Of a stretch of 64,000 bases of DNA, positions 45,421 to 58,001 are shown in pieces. The DNA lies in assembly GCA_951804985.1 (NCBI GenBank), contig OX638133.1, positions 36,295,963 through 36,359,962 on the forward strand. Direction: 5' to 3'. Position numbers and translations under genes: made by a program. This DNA comes from Dryomyza anilis (lineage: Eukaryota > Arthropoda > Insecta > Diptera > Dryomyzidae). The stretch's first letter is position 1; each line of letters begins with the position of its first letter. The notes beneath the pieces were generated by a model. That model saw only the letters and a program-made list of their open reading frames with translations. It did not search any database and was not told where the DNA came from.

Positions 45421-46237
45421 ATTCGTATCGGTAATACGATGTCATTTGTAAATTTAAAAAATATACAAATTGTGGTACATAAAGTACAAATAGTAACAAA
45501 TAATATCATTTAATAGTGCAGTATATAATTTAATTATTCCTGAATGTTTTTCTAAATATATGGCGAAAAGCCGACACGGATATTTCATCAAAAAAACCAC
45601 AACTGAAAAATCAGTGTTTCTATTTTCAAACAGAATTCGGCATGGTTTTTTAAAACAGGCTCCGCGGATTCTTTGCCAACGCTATGTGCTGCACTGAGAC
45701 TTGTACTTGCAGTTTTAATTCAATTATTTATTTATGCATTTGAAAATTTGTATATGAATACAAATATTATTAATTCCCATTAATGATTTATAATAAAAAT
45801 AAATAAAAAAACAATATATATTTTTTTTTTCAGGATTCCTTTCCAAAAATATTTAGATATGTTTTTATGCAAACATACTACTTTTTGAACTGAAACAACT
45901 GATATGTTTGTCTGGAAACATATTTATATTCAGTTCGTTCAAAATCATGTTATATTTTGAACATATTTATGTTTCGGTTCAAATATTTATTTTATTTGTA
46001 TGTAGTAATTACTATGTTTCCATTAGAATATACTCCGTTTTAAGGGGCAACATTAAAATTTTTCCGGATTTTATAATGTAAGTCAGAGCTCATTACAACA
46101 CTGTTCAAGTATCAATACAACCCTGTTTACAAATGATTTATCAGGCAATTATATATTATGTTTACATAAAATTCCAAACATACATGTTAATGCCTGCAAA
46201 ATTATGTTTGGGAGAGCCATTTTTTTTTTGCAGCGTG

Positions 46238-47340
46238 TAAAAATTAATAAATTTTAAATAAATAATAACTTTGCCCGACAAAATTCAAATGTTGACATGA
46301 TGCAGTAAAAGTTGCAGAAATATTTGATTCATTTGTAGTGCTGATTCCGAATTTTTGTCCACTAAGTAATAACGTATTTTAATTCCTTACTTTTTGAAAA
46401 AAATTTGAATTTCTTTTGCTTATATCTCGCAAACAAAATTGTTCACGTTTAAAAGCAAATTTTGTATTATAGCTCAATGTTTTCTGCATCTAATATTGAA
46501 AAGATAATTTCATTGTGTTCTTCTGTTTGAATTTTAAAAATAAAAGAAAACAAACATTATGGGAAATATAAAAATGAGCTATATCTTAAAAACTAGAGCC
46601 AATTTGTCAAACTGATGCCATTTTTGTAATCAACGCCACAAATGCATCCAATATTTGCTGCAACTTATACTGCATCAAAACGAGTGTAGGCCAGTGTAAT
46701 GATTAAAAAGAACTAAAAATAAACAAATATTTTTTTTTTTAAATTTTTAACTTAAAAAAGCAAACAAAAGACTCGTTTGGCACAAACGAAAAACTCGTTG
46801 GGTCAAAAGAAATCCACATATAAAGTTATTTTGTCTAATTTCCGTTTGTGAGGACCGTTTTTTTTTTCTATGCGTGTAGAATAAATCAAAATATATTTTA
46901 ATCCTTTTATTTCAATTCAATAAAAATTACTCGACGAATTCTAATGAATTACCTTTTCCAAATATTCATCAACTATCTTTTTATTTGTAAGATGTTTATG
47001 ACACAAAGATGATTACCAGAAATATTACTGTAATATTTTTACTTATTATTTTTTAAGTTTATTTAAAACTAAGATATTTTCTTATATCATGATTGTTTTA
47101 GTTTTAATGTCATTCATAATTTACTTTAATTTATTTGCGCTTGTGTCTGGAGGAAAAAAACAATTTGTAAGTTGTATTAGATATTTTTGGAAATTTTTGT
47201 AAAATTTTATTTTTTTTTAATTTTTAGTGAATAAACACATCGCCAATCAATTTCAATAATTGTTTTCGTTTATCAAAATCGCCTTAAAGCGCAACAATCA
47301 CAGCCCTAAATATCAAGATATTTTCAAATTATTTAGATCG
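46238..47340. other. Unassigned AT-rich segment
   Basis: Mostly low-complexity AT-rich DNA. AATAAA occurs at 46880-46885, next to tgcgtgtag. That sequence mirrors ctacacgca at 43448 and may mark the end of another inserted element, but the match is only about nine bases plus an A-run. Confidence 0.35.
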
Positions 47341-47371
47341 TTTTTGAGACAACCATCTCTCAAACATTCAA

Positions 47372-47468
47372 CAAATACGATAAATAATGCTAGCAACCAA
47401 CCTTCAAATAGTTGCTATACGTAATCGTAAATTTGAAAGATGGTTGCTTGCATTATTTATCGTATTTG
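47372..47468. repeat. 38-bp inverted repeat with 21-nt loop
   Basis: The left arm (47372-47409) starts caaatacgataaataatgc. The right arm (47431-47468) is its reverse complement with about three mismatches. The hairpin size is within the range of a pre-miRNA stem, but no other evidence of expression can be read here. Confidence 0.85.
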
Positions 47469-47845
47469 AACATGTTTTAGTTATTTGTATTAAAAACAAC
47501 TATGTAAAATGAGTACAAAATTTTACTACATTTTGTATTAATTTATCGTCCAGAACTATAAGGAAAAATTACTGCATTTATATTTTTTAATGCATTATGT
47601 ATTTACTAAGTATTAATTTAACACATGTACTACGAAATAATCGCCAAATTAAAACACCCACAAAAAACTACATTACTCCACAAAAAATAAGTGCTAAAAT
47701 TATCATACGATTTTGCGTGTTTCATTTATCAATTGGTGAATTAAAATATATATATATTTTGATTTTCAGCAATAAGAAAAATATTATTAATTATTTAATA
47801 TAGACCAAAAAATACTATATTCAATAAAATATATAAAAATATCTT

Positions 47846-48421
47846 AAAATAAATACATATGTATTTGATTTACGTCCAAAAGCAAATGTATTTGTTTTTA
47901 TTACATTGAGTAATTTTTAAACAAAATTTTAATACTTTTTTATATCTTTATTTATACGTCCAGAAATGTGTAGATAAATTACAAAATATGCATTAAATTT
48001 GACTACTTCTATATTTATTTCCATTCAGGAATAATTAAACATTGCTTCAACTTTGTTTAAAATGTTCAAATTAAATTTTGATTCAAAATTTTGTCTAGAT
48101 TTAAACAAATATTGACATTTTTATATAATATTTAAAATAAATACATATGTATTTGATTTACGTCCAAAAGCAAATGTATTTGTTTTTACTACATTGAGTA
48201 ATTTTAAAAAAAATGTTAATACTTTTTTATATCTTCATTTATACGTCCAGAAATATGTAGATAAATTACAAAATATGCATTAAATTTGACTACATTCTGT
48301 ATTTATCTCCATTCAGGAATAATTAAACATTGCTTCAACTTTGTTTAAAATCTTCAAAATAAATTTTGATTCAAAATTTTGTCTAGATTTAAACAAATAT
48401 GGAAATTTTTATATAATTTTT
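47846..48421 (+). repeat. 288-bp tandem duplication
   Basis: Units 47846-48133 and 48134-48421 both begin aaaataaatacatatgtatt and share acgtccaaaagcaaatg, tacgtccagaaat and gattcaaaattttgtctag. They differ by scattered substitutions and small indels. Confidence 0.9.
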
Positions 48422-49830
48422 TAAATAAAGCTTTTTTTTATATTTACTAAAAACTCAAGATCAAGAATTTATTTCATATCAAATATTGATATTTCTTTAG
48501 TATTTTCAAATATTTCCTAAAATTTCTAACGGTTTTCATGCGCTTGCATATGCCGCATTTATTTATTTTCGTTTCGATAAAATATGTTATCAGCACATGC
48601 GTGACCGAGTTTTCAACCCCGAACTGAACGAAACCAAAATCATATCCTCGAAAAGACGGCACATCTGCCGCGCTTAAATTACTCACAAAAATATTATATA
48701 CAACGCAGTAGTAGAAATAACAAGAAACTTTATTAAAATTACAACAACCAAAGCAATAAAATTATGTTTCAACAAAATGCATCCGCAGCGCATTTTTATA
48801 ATTTTATTTTTAACACAACGGGGTGTTTGCGACACACCCCAGAAATGGTTATGATTATAGTTATTGTTCAATCAACAAACATATCCTTGCTACATATCCT
48901 GCCTGTTGTGATGACGATAGTTCTCGTGGTGGTGGTGATTTACCTTCGTGTATTCACACCGCATAGTAATGCATTTGAAATATCCGCACAGGAAATTAGT
49001 TGAAAGTGGACCAATTTCCTTCAATCTGTAAGTGCAATACTTGCTTTTTAATGTGAAAAGGATAGGGATGGGAAATAAATATTTTTTTCTAATTTTGTTT
49101 GGTACAGTAATTTCTAAAGTATGTCCTGGAAAAAGTAACGTATTTTTTTCACTTGAAACTGTTTGTTTACAACTTGTTTTTCAATGATTGCAGTAAATGT
49201 ACATGTAACATGCAATGTTTTCATTAAGGTTAATGAGTGCTCTTTTCTAGGATACGGCAAAGCATATGAAAGGCACAGGTGGGATGCAATGAGGTGGCTC
49301 TGAGTTCATGGGAATTTGCTATTTCAACACAAATAGTAAAGTGAAAGTGCGTTTTATATAAGAACAGTATACAAAAAACCAACTGGCAAAGGATTCATAT
49401 AACAAGAAAATTACATTGAAATGTTTAGTGAATTTACGAAATACCATTTAATTTCAATTCATTGCTTTATTCTGTAGAAAAGTATAATTTATAAACTTTT
49501 TACCAATGTAGTTTGTGCAGATGTAAGTTTTAAACGTTTCGATCTAAAACATAACATTCAATTTTTATTTTATAATTAAATGTTTTTATTTTAAGGATTT
49601 TTACGACATAATGTTTTTAATTGATTGGAAATTCAAGAGTCCGTTTTAATATAGAGTTTTCCCTTAATTAGGCCATAGACTAAAAATTTATTAAATTTTA
49701 TGAATTTGTTCATTTATTTTCAGAATATTGTGGAGCAATATTGAATTATTTCATTTAATTAATGAAACCAATAAGTGCAATGTTGACCTGTCACTGTTTC
49801 ACTTGCTACGCTCAAAATAAAATCTGCTTA
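48422..49830. other. Unassigned segment
   Basis: Short frames near 48474-49003 on both strands have no recognisable domain. A small inverted match aacggggtgtttgcgacacacccc occurs near 48818. No element boundaries were seen. Confidence 0.4.
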
Positions 49831-49834
49831 AAAT

Positions 49835-50775
49835 ACACGAAATCATTTCTGTATTTTACGAAAAACTTTGTGAAATTTATCCCCGAAATATTTCGTAAAT
49901 GAAGCATTCTTTTTCAAATCGAACACGAAATATTTTTGACACTTTGAAAAATATGGGTGGGCTTATTTTCAATAAGCAATCCATAAAAAAAATTGAAGCA
50001 AATCCAAAGTGCAACTGAATATTTTTGACGAAATCCGTTCGATTTGAAAAAGAATGCCTCAAATACACCAAAGAACTTTCGTAAATTTATGATAAAATTA
50101 CGTATATTAATTATTTATTTTCTGAAACTATTCGTAGATTTTATCTACGAAAGCCATTCGTACATAATACGAATGATTCGTATATTATTGAATATTTGAG
50201 CACATTTTTTCGAATTTTTCGTAAAATACACGAATACGTTGTTAAAAAAAACTGACTATGAAAATGATGATTCATAAAAATATGATACTTTTGACACAAA
50301 CAGGACAAACACAGAACACATTTAAAACCTTTTAGTATTCATAACTATCCATTTGGGCGCAAACTACCACTTAAATCAAATATTTTGTTCAAAAAACTAT
50401 CGATGAAAATTCATAAATTTATAATTGTATTAAAAAAAAAAATTAAAATAAAATGCAGCTCCAAGTTACTATTTGACGCAACTAATTTCTGTTTTAACGA
50501 ATGATTCGTAAAAAACACGAATGTTTCGTAAAATTCTACATAAAGCCTCAAAATTTACGAAAGTCTACTAATTTATTCGTATAAAGGAAACTCATTCGTA
50601 AAATATGTTATTCTTTCGTAAAAAATGTTGTAAAAGAAAATAATATAACGAAAGTTTCGAAATATCCGTATGAATTTGGTTGTTGTTTACGAATCGTTCG
50701 TAAAAAATAATAAAAAAAAAATAGAAATTACAAACGTTTCGTGTAAACTTAAGAAAACTAGTTTCGTAGAAAACT
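49835..50775. repeat. TTCGTAAA-rich repeat element with internal hairpin
   Basis: More than fifteen variants of ttcgtaaa/tttacgaa in both orientations fill this interval. A perfect 21-bp inverted repeat lies at about 49902-49922 and 50037-50057 (left arm gcattctttttcaaatcgaa). This pattern resembles the subterminal repeats of DNA transposons, but no TSD pair was fixed. Confidence 0.6.
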
Positions 50776-50907
50776 TTAAAAGCAATTTTTCATTTAATTG
50801 TGAATACTAATTTTAATATACAAATTAATTTAAATATTATTATGCATTTTCAAGATATCTGAATCTAAATTTAAAAAATTATGATTATTCATTTTTTTTT
50901 TTGATTA

Positions 50908-52020
50908 CACAGGGTGTTTGGTTCATCGATATCAATAATTCAGCGGGTCATTCTCTGCCTCAAAAAAATAAGAAAATATATAATAAAAAAATATGTCAAA
51001 TTTTACACTCAGTTTAAGATTCAGGGTGTTTAAGAAATTTATATTACTGACATAACCTAGTCAAGAAAATGGGTTATCAAGTATAATATGTTTATAAATA
51101 AAAACTAAAGTTTTGACAATTAAATTACCTTCCCAATGGTTAATCACATGTACGATTTGTATGATTTCTTCCTTTTTTTAAAGGTACATAAAGTTAAAAT
51201 TCACAAAAATAAAAATATAAAGTTTTAGTCATTGATTTTCTCAAAATTTCGTTATCGATCACCCCATTTTTTTTATAATTTATGACGAAAGAACAGTTCA
51301 TTCCCAGAACAGAACAGTTCTAACCAATTACAGTGATTATAAACTGGTAAGTTATACAGCAGAAATAAATAAACAATGGCGGATGTTATGATTGAAGGTT
51401 GAAATTAAAAAAACAATGGACATATTTTTAAACATTTATTAAAATTGTAATCATTATCATATTAATTCACATATCATATTTTCTGATATTTCCAAACATA
51501 ATCATTTTGCCTTTTATTTCTACAATCAAATCTCAAGTAATGCCACTGTTTAATTATTTCTGCAAATTTCAAAGCCAGTTAAAATCAATGTGATTGATAA
51601 GAAAATACTGGAAAAGAACTGGTCTGTCATTTAAAATTTTAAAAAGATGGGGTGATCCGTAATGAAATTTTGAGAAAATCAATGACAAACTAAAAATTTA
51701 TATTTTTATTTTTGTAAATATCAACTTTACCTACATTTTTAAAATGGATAAAATCATTGGATTAAAAGATATTATATACCATTTGGAAACTAATTTAATG
51801 GTCTAAACCACGTATAAACAATTTTTAATCATTTATCAGCAGATTATTTTGTTCAACCAGTTTTCTTTACTAGGTATGTCAGTAATATGCTTTTCTTAAA
51901 CACCCTGTATTTTAAACTGGGTGGAAAATTAAAGATATTTTTATTTAATATTTTCTTATTTTTTTTGAGTCATGGAATGACCCCATGAATTATTGACATC
52001 GATGCACCAAACACCCCGTA
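50908..52020. mobile_element. Foldback element with long inverted arms
   Basis: The left arm (about 50908-51340) and right arm (about 51575-52020) are inverted, diverged copies. Paired blocks include cagggtgtttggttcatcga, ataagaaaatat, cagggtgtttaagaaa, attactgacata, gattttctcaaaatttc and gatcaccccat. TA borders the left end and also follows the right end. The loop is about 230 bp and no frame is recognised. The AGGGTGTTT ends and TA flanks suggest a Tc1/mariner-like foldback MITE. Confidence 0.82.
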
Positions 52021-52021
52021 T

Positions 52022-53560
52022 ATGGATGGTTTTTTAACATTTCGGATCTAATGATAAAACTATTTATGATTATTCAGAGAATAGCCCAAACTAACGAACA
52101 ATATAACCAAATTAACCAAATTATTAAATGTATTATGTTCCATATAAGTTGCAGGTATTGAATGAAGAACTTTATACGACATATTTATAAATAATATAGC
52201 AAATTAAATTTAAAATGGAATAAATATATGATACAAATATATAATACACATTATATTTATTAGATCCCTCGCCCCGTGGCTTTTTGGCTGGCAATTGGGT
52301 GGAAAATAAGTATATTTCGCATGATTTGTAACAAGCACTTTAATGGCAATTGAGTGGCTACCACTTATGTTGCCACAAAGTGGTTATTTGGGAAGATGCA
52401 TCAACAAAATCTTTATTGCATGCCAAATACATAGTAAAAACATTTTCTGGTGCTATAATATTTTAATCGGCAATTATAAATTTCCAAACAAAACTATGCA
52501 AACATTACTTAAATCAAACCTAATGATCGTATAGTTATTATAACTTTTGCTTTACTTTACTCAATCACATAATGCACAAATAAGCTCGAGTTCTAATTAA
52601 ATACAAAATACCAAAAACTTTAACATTCAAACCCATAACAACCGACTCTTACACCTACCTGTATCTACTGCCTCAGGCCCCCCATATGACCCTACCACAT
52701 GAAACACAGCACGTTTTCAACATAAATACAAATATTTATTTCTGTATTCATACATATGACTTTCTGTGCAAATACCTGGAAAGTTATACATATATGTTGC
52801 ATGTGAATGAAAATTAAACAAAATAATATAAAATAAAATCAAATCATTTCTTATCGCGCTTCAATAACTTTTCAACTGATAAGACTTACATTCTGCAGTT
52901 TGGTTTTTGGTGCCAACAACATATCTAACATCTGTTTGTTTGTATGGCTGTGGGTTTCATATCTATGTATTTGTCAATTTTTGTATCCAGAAGGTATACG
53001 TTGCACTAATTTTGAGTATCGTGAGTTTTATACCATGTGAATACATTTCCTTTTGCATACATAGTGTTGACAAACGGTTATCAGTTGTACTGAAACATTG
53101 GAATGCGTCGAGGTTTTATTTGTACTGAGTAATATCGGTTGTAATAGTAGAGGGAGGGGGATACACACTCACATTTGGTATAAAGGGGACTGTTTCATAT
53201 ATGTTATGCGTTGACTCGTTGAAGTGGAATTTCCGGCGATAGTTGAGGTCCCGCGCACAACATGAAAAATTAGCTGCACGTGGAGCTATTTATTGATTTT
53301 GTTACAATAATATTTTTATTGGACATAGTATTGAATAGATTTATCGTTGTACCTTTGAGCTAAATTTTACCCTATTTATTAAAGTTTTAAATTATGGCTC
53401 AATAATTTACTAAATTTTTTATTTTTGACTAATTATTTTGTTTTCCATTTGAATTCAATTTAGAATATAAACAGAGAACTAATATTACAAAAAGCAAATG
53501 GAATTTATGTACATTAAAAATTCAACCTTCAATGAAAATAAATAACGAAACGATCTAACT
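52022..53560. other. Unassigned AT-rich segment
   Basis: No repeats with recognisable ends. Frames at 52343 and 52907 are short and featureless. Confidence 0.4.
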
Positions 53561-53578
53561 GAAAGTGCATTTCTAACT

Positions 53579-53868
53579 GAAATTGAGAAAATTCCAAATG
53601 AAATTGAGATTTTCCATATGAAATTGAAATAATTCGAAATTATATTCAGATTTTCCATTTAAAATTGAGAAAATTCCAAATAAAAATGAGATTTTCCATT
53701 TGAAATTGGTAAAATTCCAAATGTAATTGAGATTTTCCATTTTATATTGAGAAAATTACAAATGAAATTAATATTTTCCATTTGAAATTGAGAAAATTTC
53801 AAATGATATTGAGAATTTCCAGTTTAAATTGAGAAAATTCCAAATTAAATTGAGATTTTTCCATTTTA
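53579..53868 (+). repeat. 41-bp minisatellite
   Basis: About seven 41-bp units begin gaaattgagaaaattccaaa and end gattttccattt. The period and motif match, on the other strand, the array at 13318-13506. The single-copy sequence that follows that array also recurs inverted at 54283-54600, so both are parts of one dispersed repeat. Confidence 0.9.
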
Positions 53869-54282
53869 TTTTATTATGTACTTCCAATGCATTTGCCCAT
53901 CAAATTGAAATACTGACCACTGCCTAGTCTCAATTTTTCCTCAACATGTACCAAAATTCTCTGATACGTGTTATTTCCATTTTGTCGTTTACCGAAATTT
54001 TAAATACCAAACCGTTTGTGTACAAGACCATCATACCTTAGGATCGTAAGTAGTACAATTTAAAACAACAATTCGAAATAAATTGAGACAGGCAAAACAT
54101 CGTAACTACATTTTTCTTCAAATACTTCTGCATGTAATTGATATATTCCTTTAAAGGATACATTACGAAAAAAAAAAAACAATTAAGTATTGAACTACTC
54201 AATTTTGAGACATTTTCTTCGCATCCTTTAAAATTTTATTTTTGTTGGTTACGATCTTTTGCCTGTAAGATATCGATATATT

Positions 54283-54596
54283 AAATATTAATTTTATACG
54301 GAATTTTTTGTCTCGTCCGGAATTATTCTATGATTTATTATGAAAAAAACAAATATTTTAGAAACAAATTGTAATTATGCAAAGAAAGTACTTGATTTCA
54401 GCTATTTTTTAAAATATTTCAAAAAAAATATTTGTACGCAATATTAGCTGACTTTTTGGCATTTCCATATGACCTCGACATGCACTTCCGTTTTTGTCCC
54501 GTCCGGAACGCCCACTATTTAATTTATATCTTTTGATCTGCCATATCTAATTTTTTGCAATTGTTTAGTCCTATTTAAATACTACTTGAAAAAAAA
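54283..54596 (-). repeat. Inverted copy of the ttccggac repeat
   Basis: Reverse complement of about 26430-26740 with scattered differences. It contains ttgtctcgtccggaatt and gtcccgtccggaacg. It lies directly before the second-subfamily mini-me element. Confidence 0.65.
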
Positions 54597-54992
54597 CGAG
54601 TTGGGAAAGTTAGGTCGCATTGGTAAGTTCGATCACATGAGACGGTCTTTTATAGTCGGTCGGGCCCGACTATGGAATACCCTACACCTTTGGTGGTGAT
54701 CTTAATGAGGGATATTTAATTGTATACCTTAATTTTAAAGTTCTTAATTATGCTGAACTGCGCCCACCCTCAGAATATTATTCACATATCAGAAATTTAC
54801 GTCTTATATCCCCTTAATTTAAAAAATTGATATAAAAGTATAGAATTGTCTTGTATGGGAGGTGCGCGTGACCGTTGATCGATTTGGCTCATTTCCAAAG
54901 CCAGTTCCTACTTTTGGCTAGAACATATTAAAACGAAATTTCATCGCATTCTGATCAGTATTTCTCAAGTTATTACGTTTTCGGACAGACAG

Positions 54993-55046
<54 letters not shown>

Positions 55047-56352
55047 GGGCATGGCTAAATCAGCATCACTCGGGTAGTGATGCTGATCAAGAATATATAT
55101 ACTTTTCCATACCGGACACGCCTCCTAAGGGGCGTTACAATATATGCACAAAGTTAATATACCCTGTACTAGAGATGGGCATGTGAGCGTGATTCACGTG
55201 AATCACGCGTGAATGTGATTGAATCCTAATTTTGCTCACGTGATTGTGAGTGAGTGTGCGATCTTAAAATACCGTGAGTGAGTGTGCGTGAGTACAATTT
55301 TTTCGTGAGTGAGTGTGCGTGAGTCGAATATTTCATAAAAAAAATATCACTATTAATTTTTTGCGATTTTTCGATATTTTTGCTGAACTAGTAGGTCCAC
55401 CCCTTGAACTCAGAAGGCTTCAGGAAAGCGACTGCTCACTTTTCAGAACAATATTAAATCAAACCCTTTCATATACCCACTCAACTCAGAATAGGTTTCA
55501 AGGTTCCAGTCAACAATTGATCTAATCCCTGCAAACCAGACTTATTTAGTATGGGCTAGTCAATTTTTGTGGGGTCATGTCAATAGTTTTTGCTTGGTTT
55601 CATATGACCGTTCATGGAAATCGATATAGAACTCAATTTTTTTTTACTCATTTTTGAAAAAAGGTGAATATTCAATTTCAACTATACATGATAACTCTGT
55701 ATTGACTTCCTTTTGTTTATTAAGTTTAATTTGTTCTAGGGGTTCGTGTGGGGGTCCCGTTTTTATTCGAGTTATAAATGTAGTAACCAAAAAAATCGCT
55801 TCAAAAATAGTTTTTCCCAAAGTCAATTCATCCCTGGTAAATTCTACTCCCGACTATTTTTTTTATTGATAATTCTTTTCCACAGATAATTTTTCCAGAG
55901 ACAATTCTCAAAGATTTACACGAATTGTTCAACGGAGAATTATTCTTCGAGGCAATTTTTACGTTTTTATATGAAAAGCACATCGAAAATTAAAATCCAT
56001 AACATCATAACATCATTATTGGGTTTTAAAGAAGTAGGTTGTATTGGAGGTGCCACGCTCGGTCGACCAATCTCACCAACATTACAAATGAAATATGTAT
56101 TTTTTTTTGCATTCTGAAAACAATAGCAAAAAAACGTGATTTAGCGTGATTCACGTGAATCACGCGTGATCACGCGTGATTGTGATTGAATCTTAATTTT
56201 ACTCACGTGATTGTGAGTGAGTGTGAGTAGAGCAAAAAAGGCCGTGAGTGAGTGTGCGTGATTAGAAAAAATCTTTCGTGAGTGTGAGTGAGTGTGAGTC
56301 AAAACTCACTCACGTGCCCATCTCTACCCTGTACCTCATAGGTGTAGGGTAT
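54597..56352 (-). mobile_element. mini-me-like element, second subfamily, carrying a hAT-like insertion
   Basis: In minus orientation it begins cgagttgggaaagttagg. Its hairpin is tatagtcgg-tcggg-cccgactat, followed by accctacacctttggtggtg. A (GACA)n array lies at about 54986-55047. The core gatcaagaatatatatac and taccggacacgcctcctaag follow, with the end ataggtgtagggtata at 56352. The middle part differs completely from the first subfamily while both ends and the core are alike. The window's last 240 bp (63763-64000) begin another copy. Confidence 0.8.
55170..56326. mobile_element. hAT-like element, TAGAGATGGGCA family, third copy
   Basis: The ends are TAGAGATGGGCA and TGCCCATCTCTA, perfect inverses. 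An exact 8-bp TSD ccctgtac lies at 55162-55169 and 56327-56334. It is oriented opposite to 2815-3881. The subterminal zones are gtgagtgagtgtgcg repeats. The interior retains gagttataaatgtagtaacc, the inverted module shared with the Helitrons. Confidence 0.9.
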
Positions 56353-57989
56353 AACAAGTAAATTCTTTAATTTGCCTTTGATATATTAAAATTTTAAGCG
56401 TACGAATGTCCCGTCCGGTACTCCAAAAAATGCCCATATATGAATTTGATGTCTTAGTACAAAAATTAGTTTTTTTCAATTCAACGGATTGAATCCGTTT
56501 GCTTTGACTTCAACGATTTGAATTTGTTTGAGAAACAAATTTTTTGTATTCTCACATCGAATTCGTCGAAACCGTTTGTTTACAAATTTTATATGAAATT
56601 AGATCGGAAGTCGATCGAAAACCGGAACATGGACATATAAATAGTTTTGACAAATATAAGAAAAATAGCAATTAGAATTTTCTTGCAAACGTTATGTAAA
56701 AGGAAAATATGGTGTATGCAATCAAAATCAGCACCCACGAAATAATTATATTATTGATGTATAAATATGATGTCCATATACATTTTTTTTTTAATTTTTG
56801 TTGAGAAGTATAAAAAGAGAACTTGTAAAAAGTCGAAATTTATTTAAATTCATGATAATTCTAAATATATATAGACGGCAGATACTGTTAATGTCCATCA
56901 ATATATTATATTATGTGTTGGATAAAAAATACAAATAATAATAAATTCATAATATTCAAGAAATGTTCAATGGACATTGTTCATTAATATAATGAATTCT
57001 TGATAAACATTCATCACATTGTTGCTGTGTAGTTTCTTTAAATAGCACATTTTAGATACTTCAACAAAACTAAAGTTTAAAATTCTAAGCATATAAGCAT
57101 GTTATGGAATTTATCATACTTTATGCGATTTACCACATTCCCCTTTCAAACATATAATATCAGTGAAAGTATTTTCCGTGCTCATTCCGCTGTAGTGAAC
57201 AATTTGAAAGCGAATCGTTTTGATCCACATCCGCTGTAAATAGTCGGGTTCTGATGCTGCTGCTGCTGCTACTGCTACTGCTACTGCTACTGCTACTGCT
57301 TCTTCTATTTCATTGTCGTACATGCATTTTTCTGGCAATCGTTGCCATTGCTAGATGGTGCACCGTTCGGCGCACTCTGGCAACCCTTTGGCGGACTAAC
57401 TGAACTAAACGTCACTCTGACATTTTAGCAATTTTATAATGAATTTAGTTGCAATTTCGAGATTTTCATTTAGACCAAATGCAGATAATCTGCTGAACAC
57501 TGACAGCGGCGCATGTAACTCCAGCGGTGCGCCTGACAGCGAGTCACACAAGTTTTAGATAAATTTCGCCATTTTCTAATTTAACATATGAGCGCTCACG
57601 AGTGTGCAGTGTATTAAATTTAGTTTATTAGACTTAAATTAAGTACACTGTGTGTGTGCACTTGGAAAGAAATATCACTTTAAAGTTGAAGACTTGTTGA
57701 AGTTTAATTTAAATTCTCACAATAGTTTTAAACAAATTCTATGCAATATTTAGTAAAACTCAATTGTTTTATATATGCGATTATTTCCAAAATGGAATAC
57801 TTTAAATATTCATATTCCCAAGGTATGTGTATTGTTTTAACATGAATTGTGGAATTCTTAATATTAAATTTTCGATTAAAAAAATATTTCAGAATATTAT
57901 TTTTTATTCGGATTATTTTTTACAAATTATCTAACGCTCAGGAGATACCCCTATTCATGCAATGCATAGTGTTGATCGTTGGAATGGTT
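56353..57989. other. Unassigned segment with trinucleotide microsatellite
   Basis: A (CTG)n/(CTA)n run (57252-57300) encodes an Ala/Val tract in a minus-strand frame (57114-57338). A GC-richer patch with repeated ggcgcac/ggcaacc motifs follows at 57340-57420. It could be the edge of a gene or regulatory DNA; neither is shown by the sequence. A trace of the atattgaagaac family lies near 56930-57040. Confidence 0.4.
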
Positions 57990-58001
57990 TATAGGTTGGA
58001 G

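Larger units (their letters stand above)
41989..46237. mobile_element. Large TIR element with AAACATA-rich subterminal zones
   Basis: The left end CACGCTGCAAAAAA is followed by GGCTCTCCCAAACATAATTTTGCAGGCATTA at 42005-42037. The right end is its inverse (46185-46237), giving TIRs of about 50 bp that differ mainly in the A-run. Both flanks contain many AAACATAT/ATATGTTT palindromic motifs (about 42100-42240 and 45860-46170). No clear TSD. Nested inside are a mini-me element (44639-45302), a tandem unit (44385-45420) and an exon-like frame (43271-43459). No transposase recognised. Confidence 0.72.

Noticed and set aside
43451..46876. Second TIR element with CACGCATA ends and TA flanks
   Set aside because: The inverted match is only about eight bases plus an A-run, and it overlaps the better-supported element 41989-46237 without nesting. 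Kept only as a possibility in the exon finding.
57114..57338. 74-codon minus frame with an Ala/Val tract
   Set aside because: The tract comes from a CTG/CTA microsatellite; the rest shows no domain, and the first in-frame ATG lies inside the frame. Could be an exon but unsupported.
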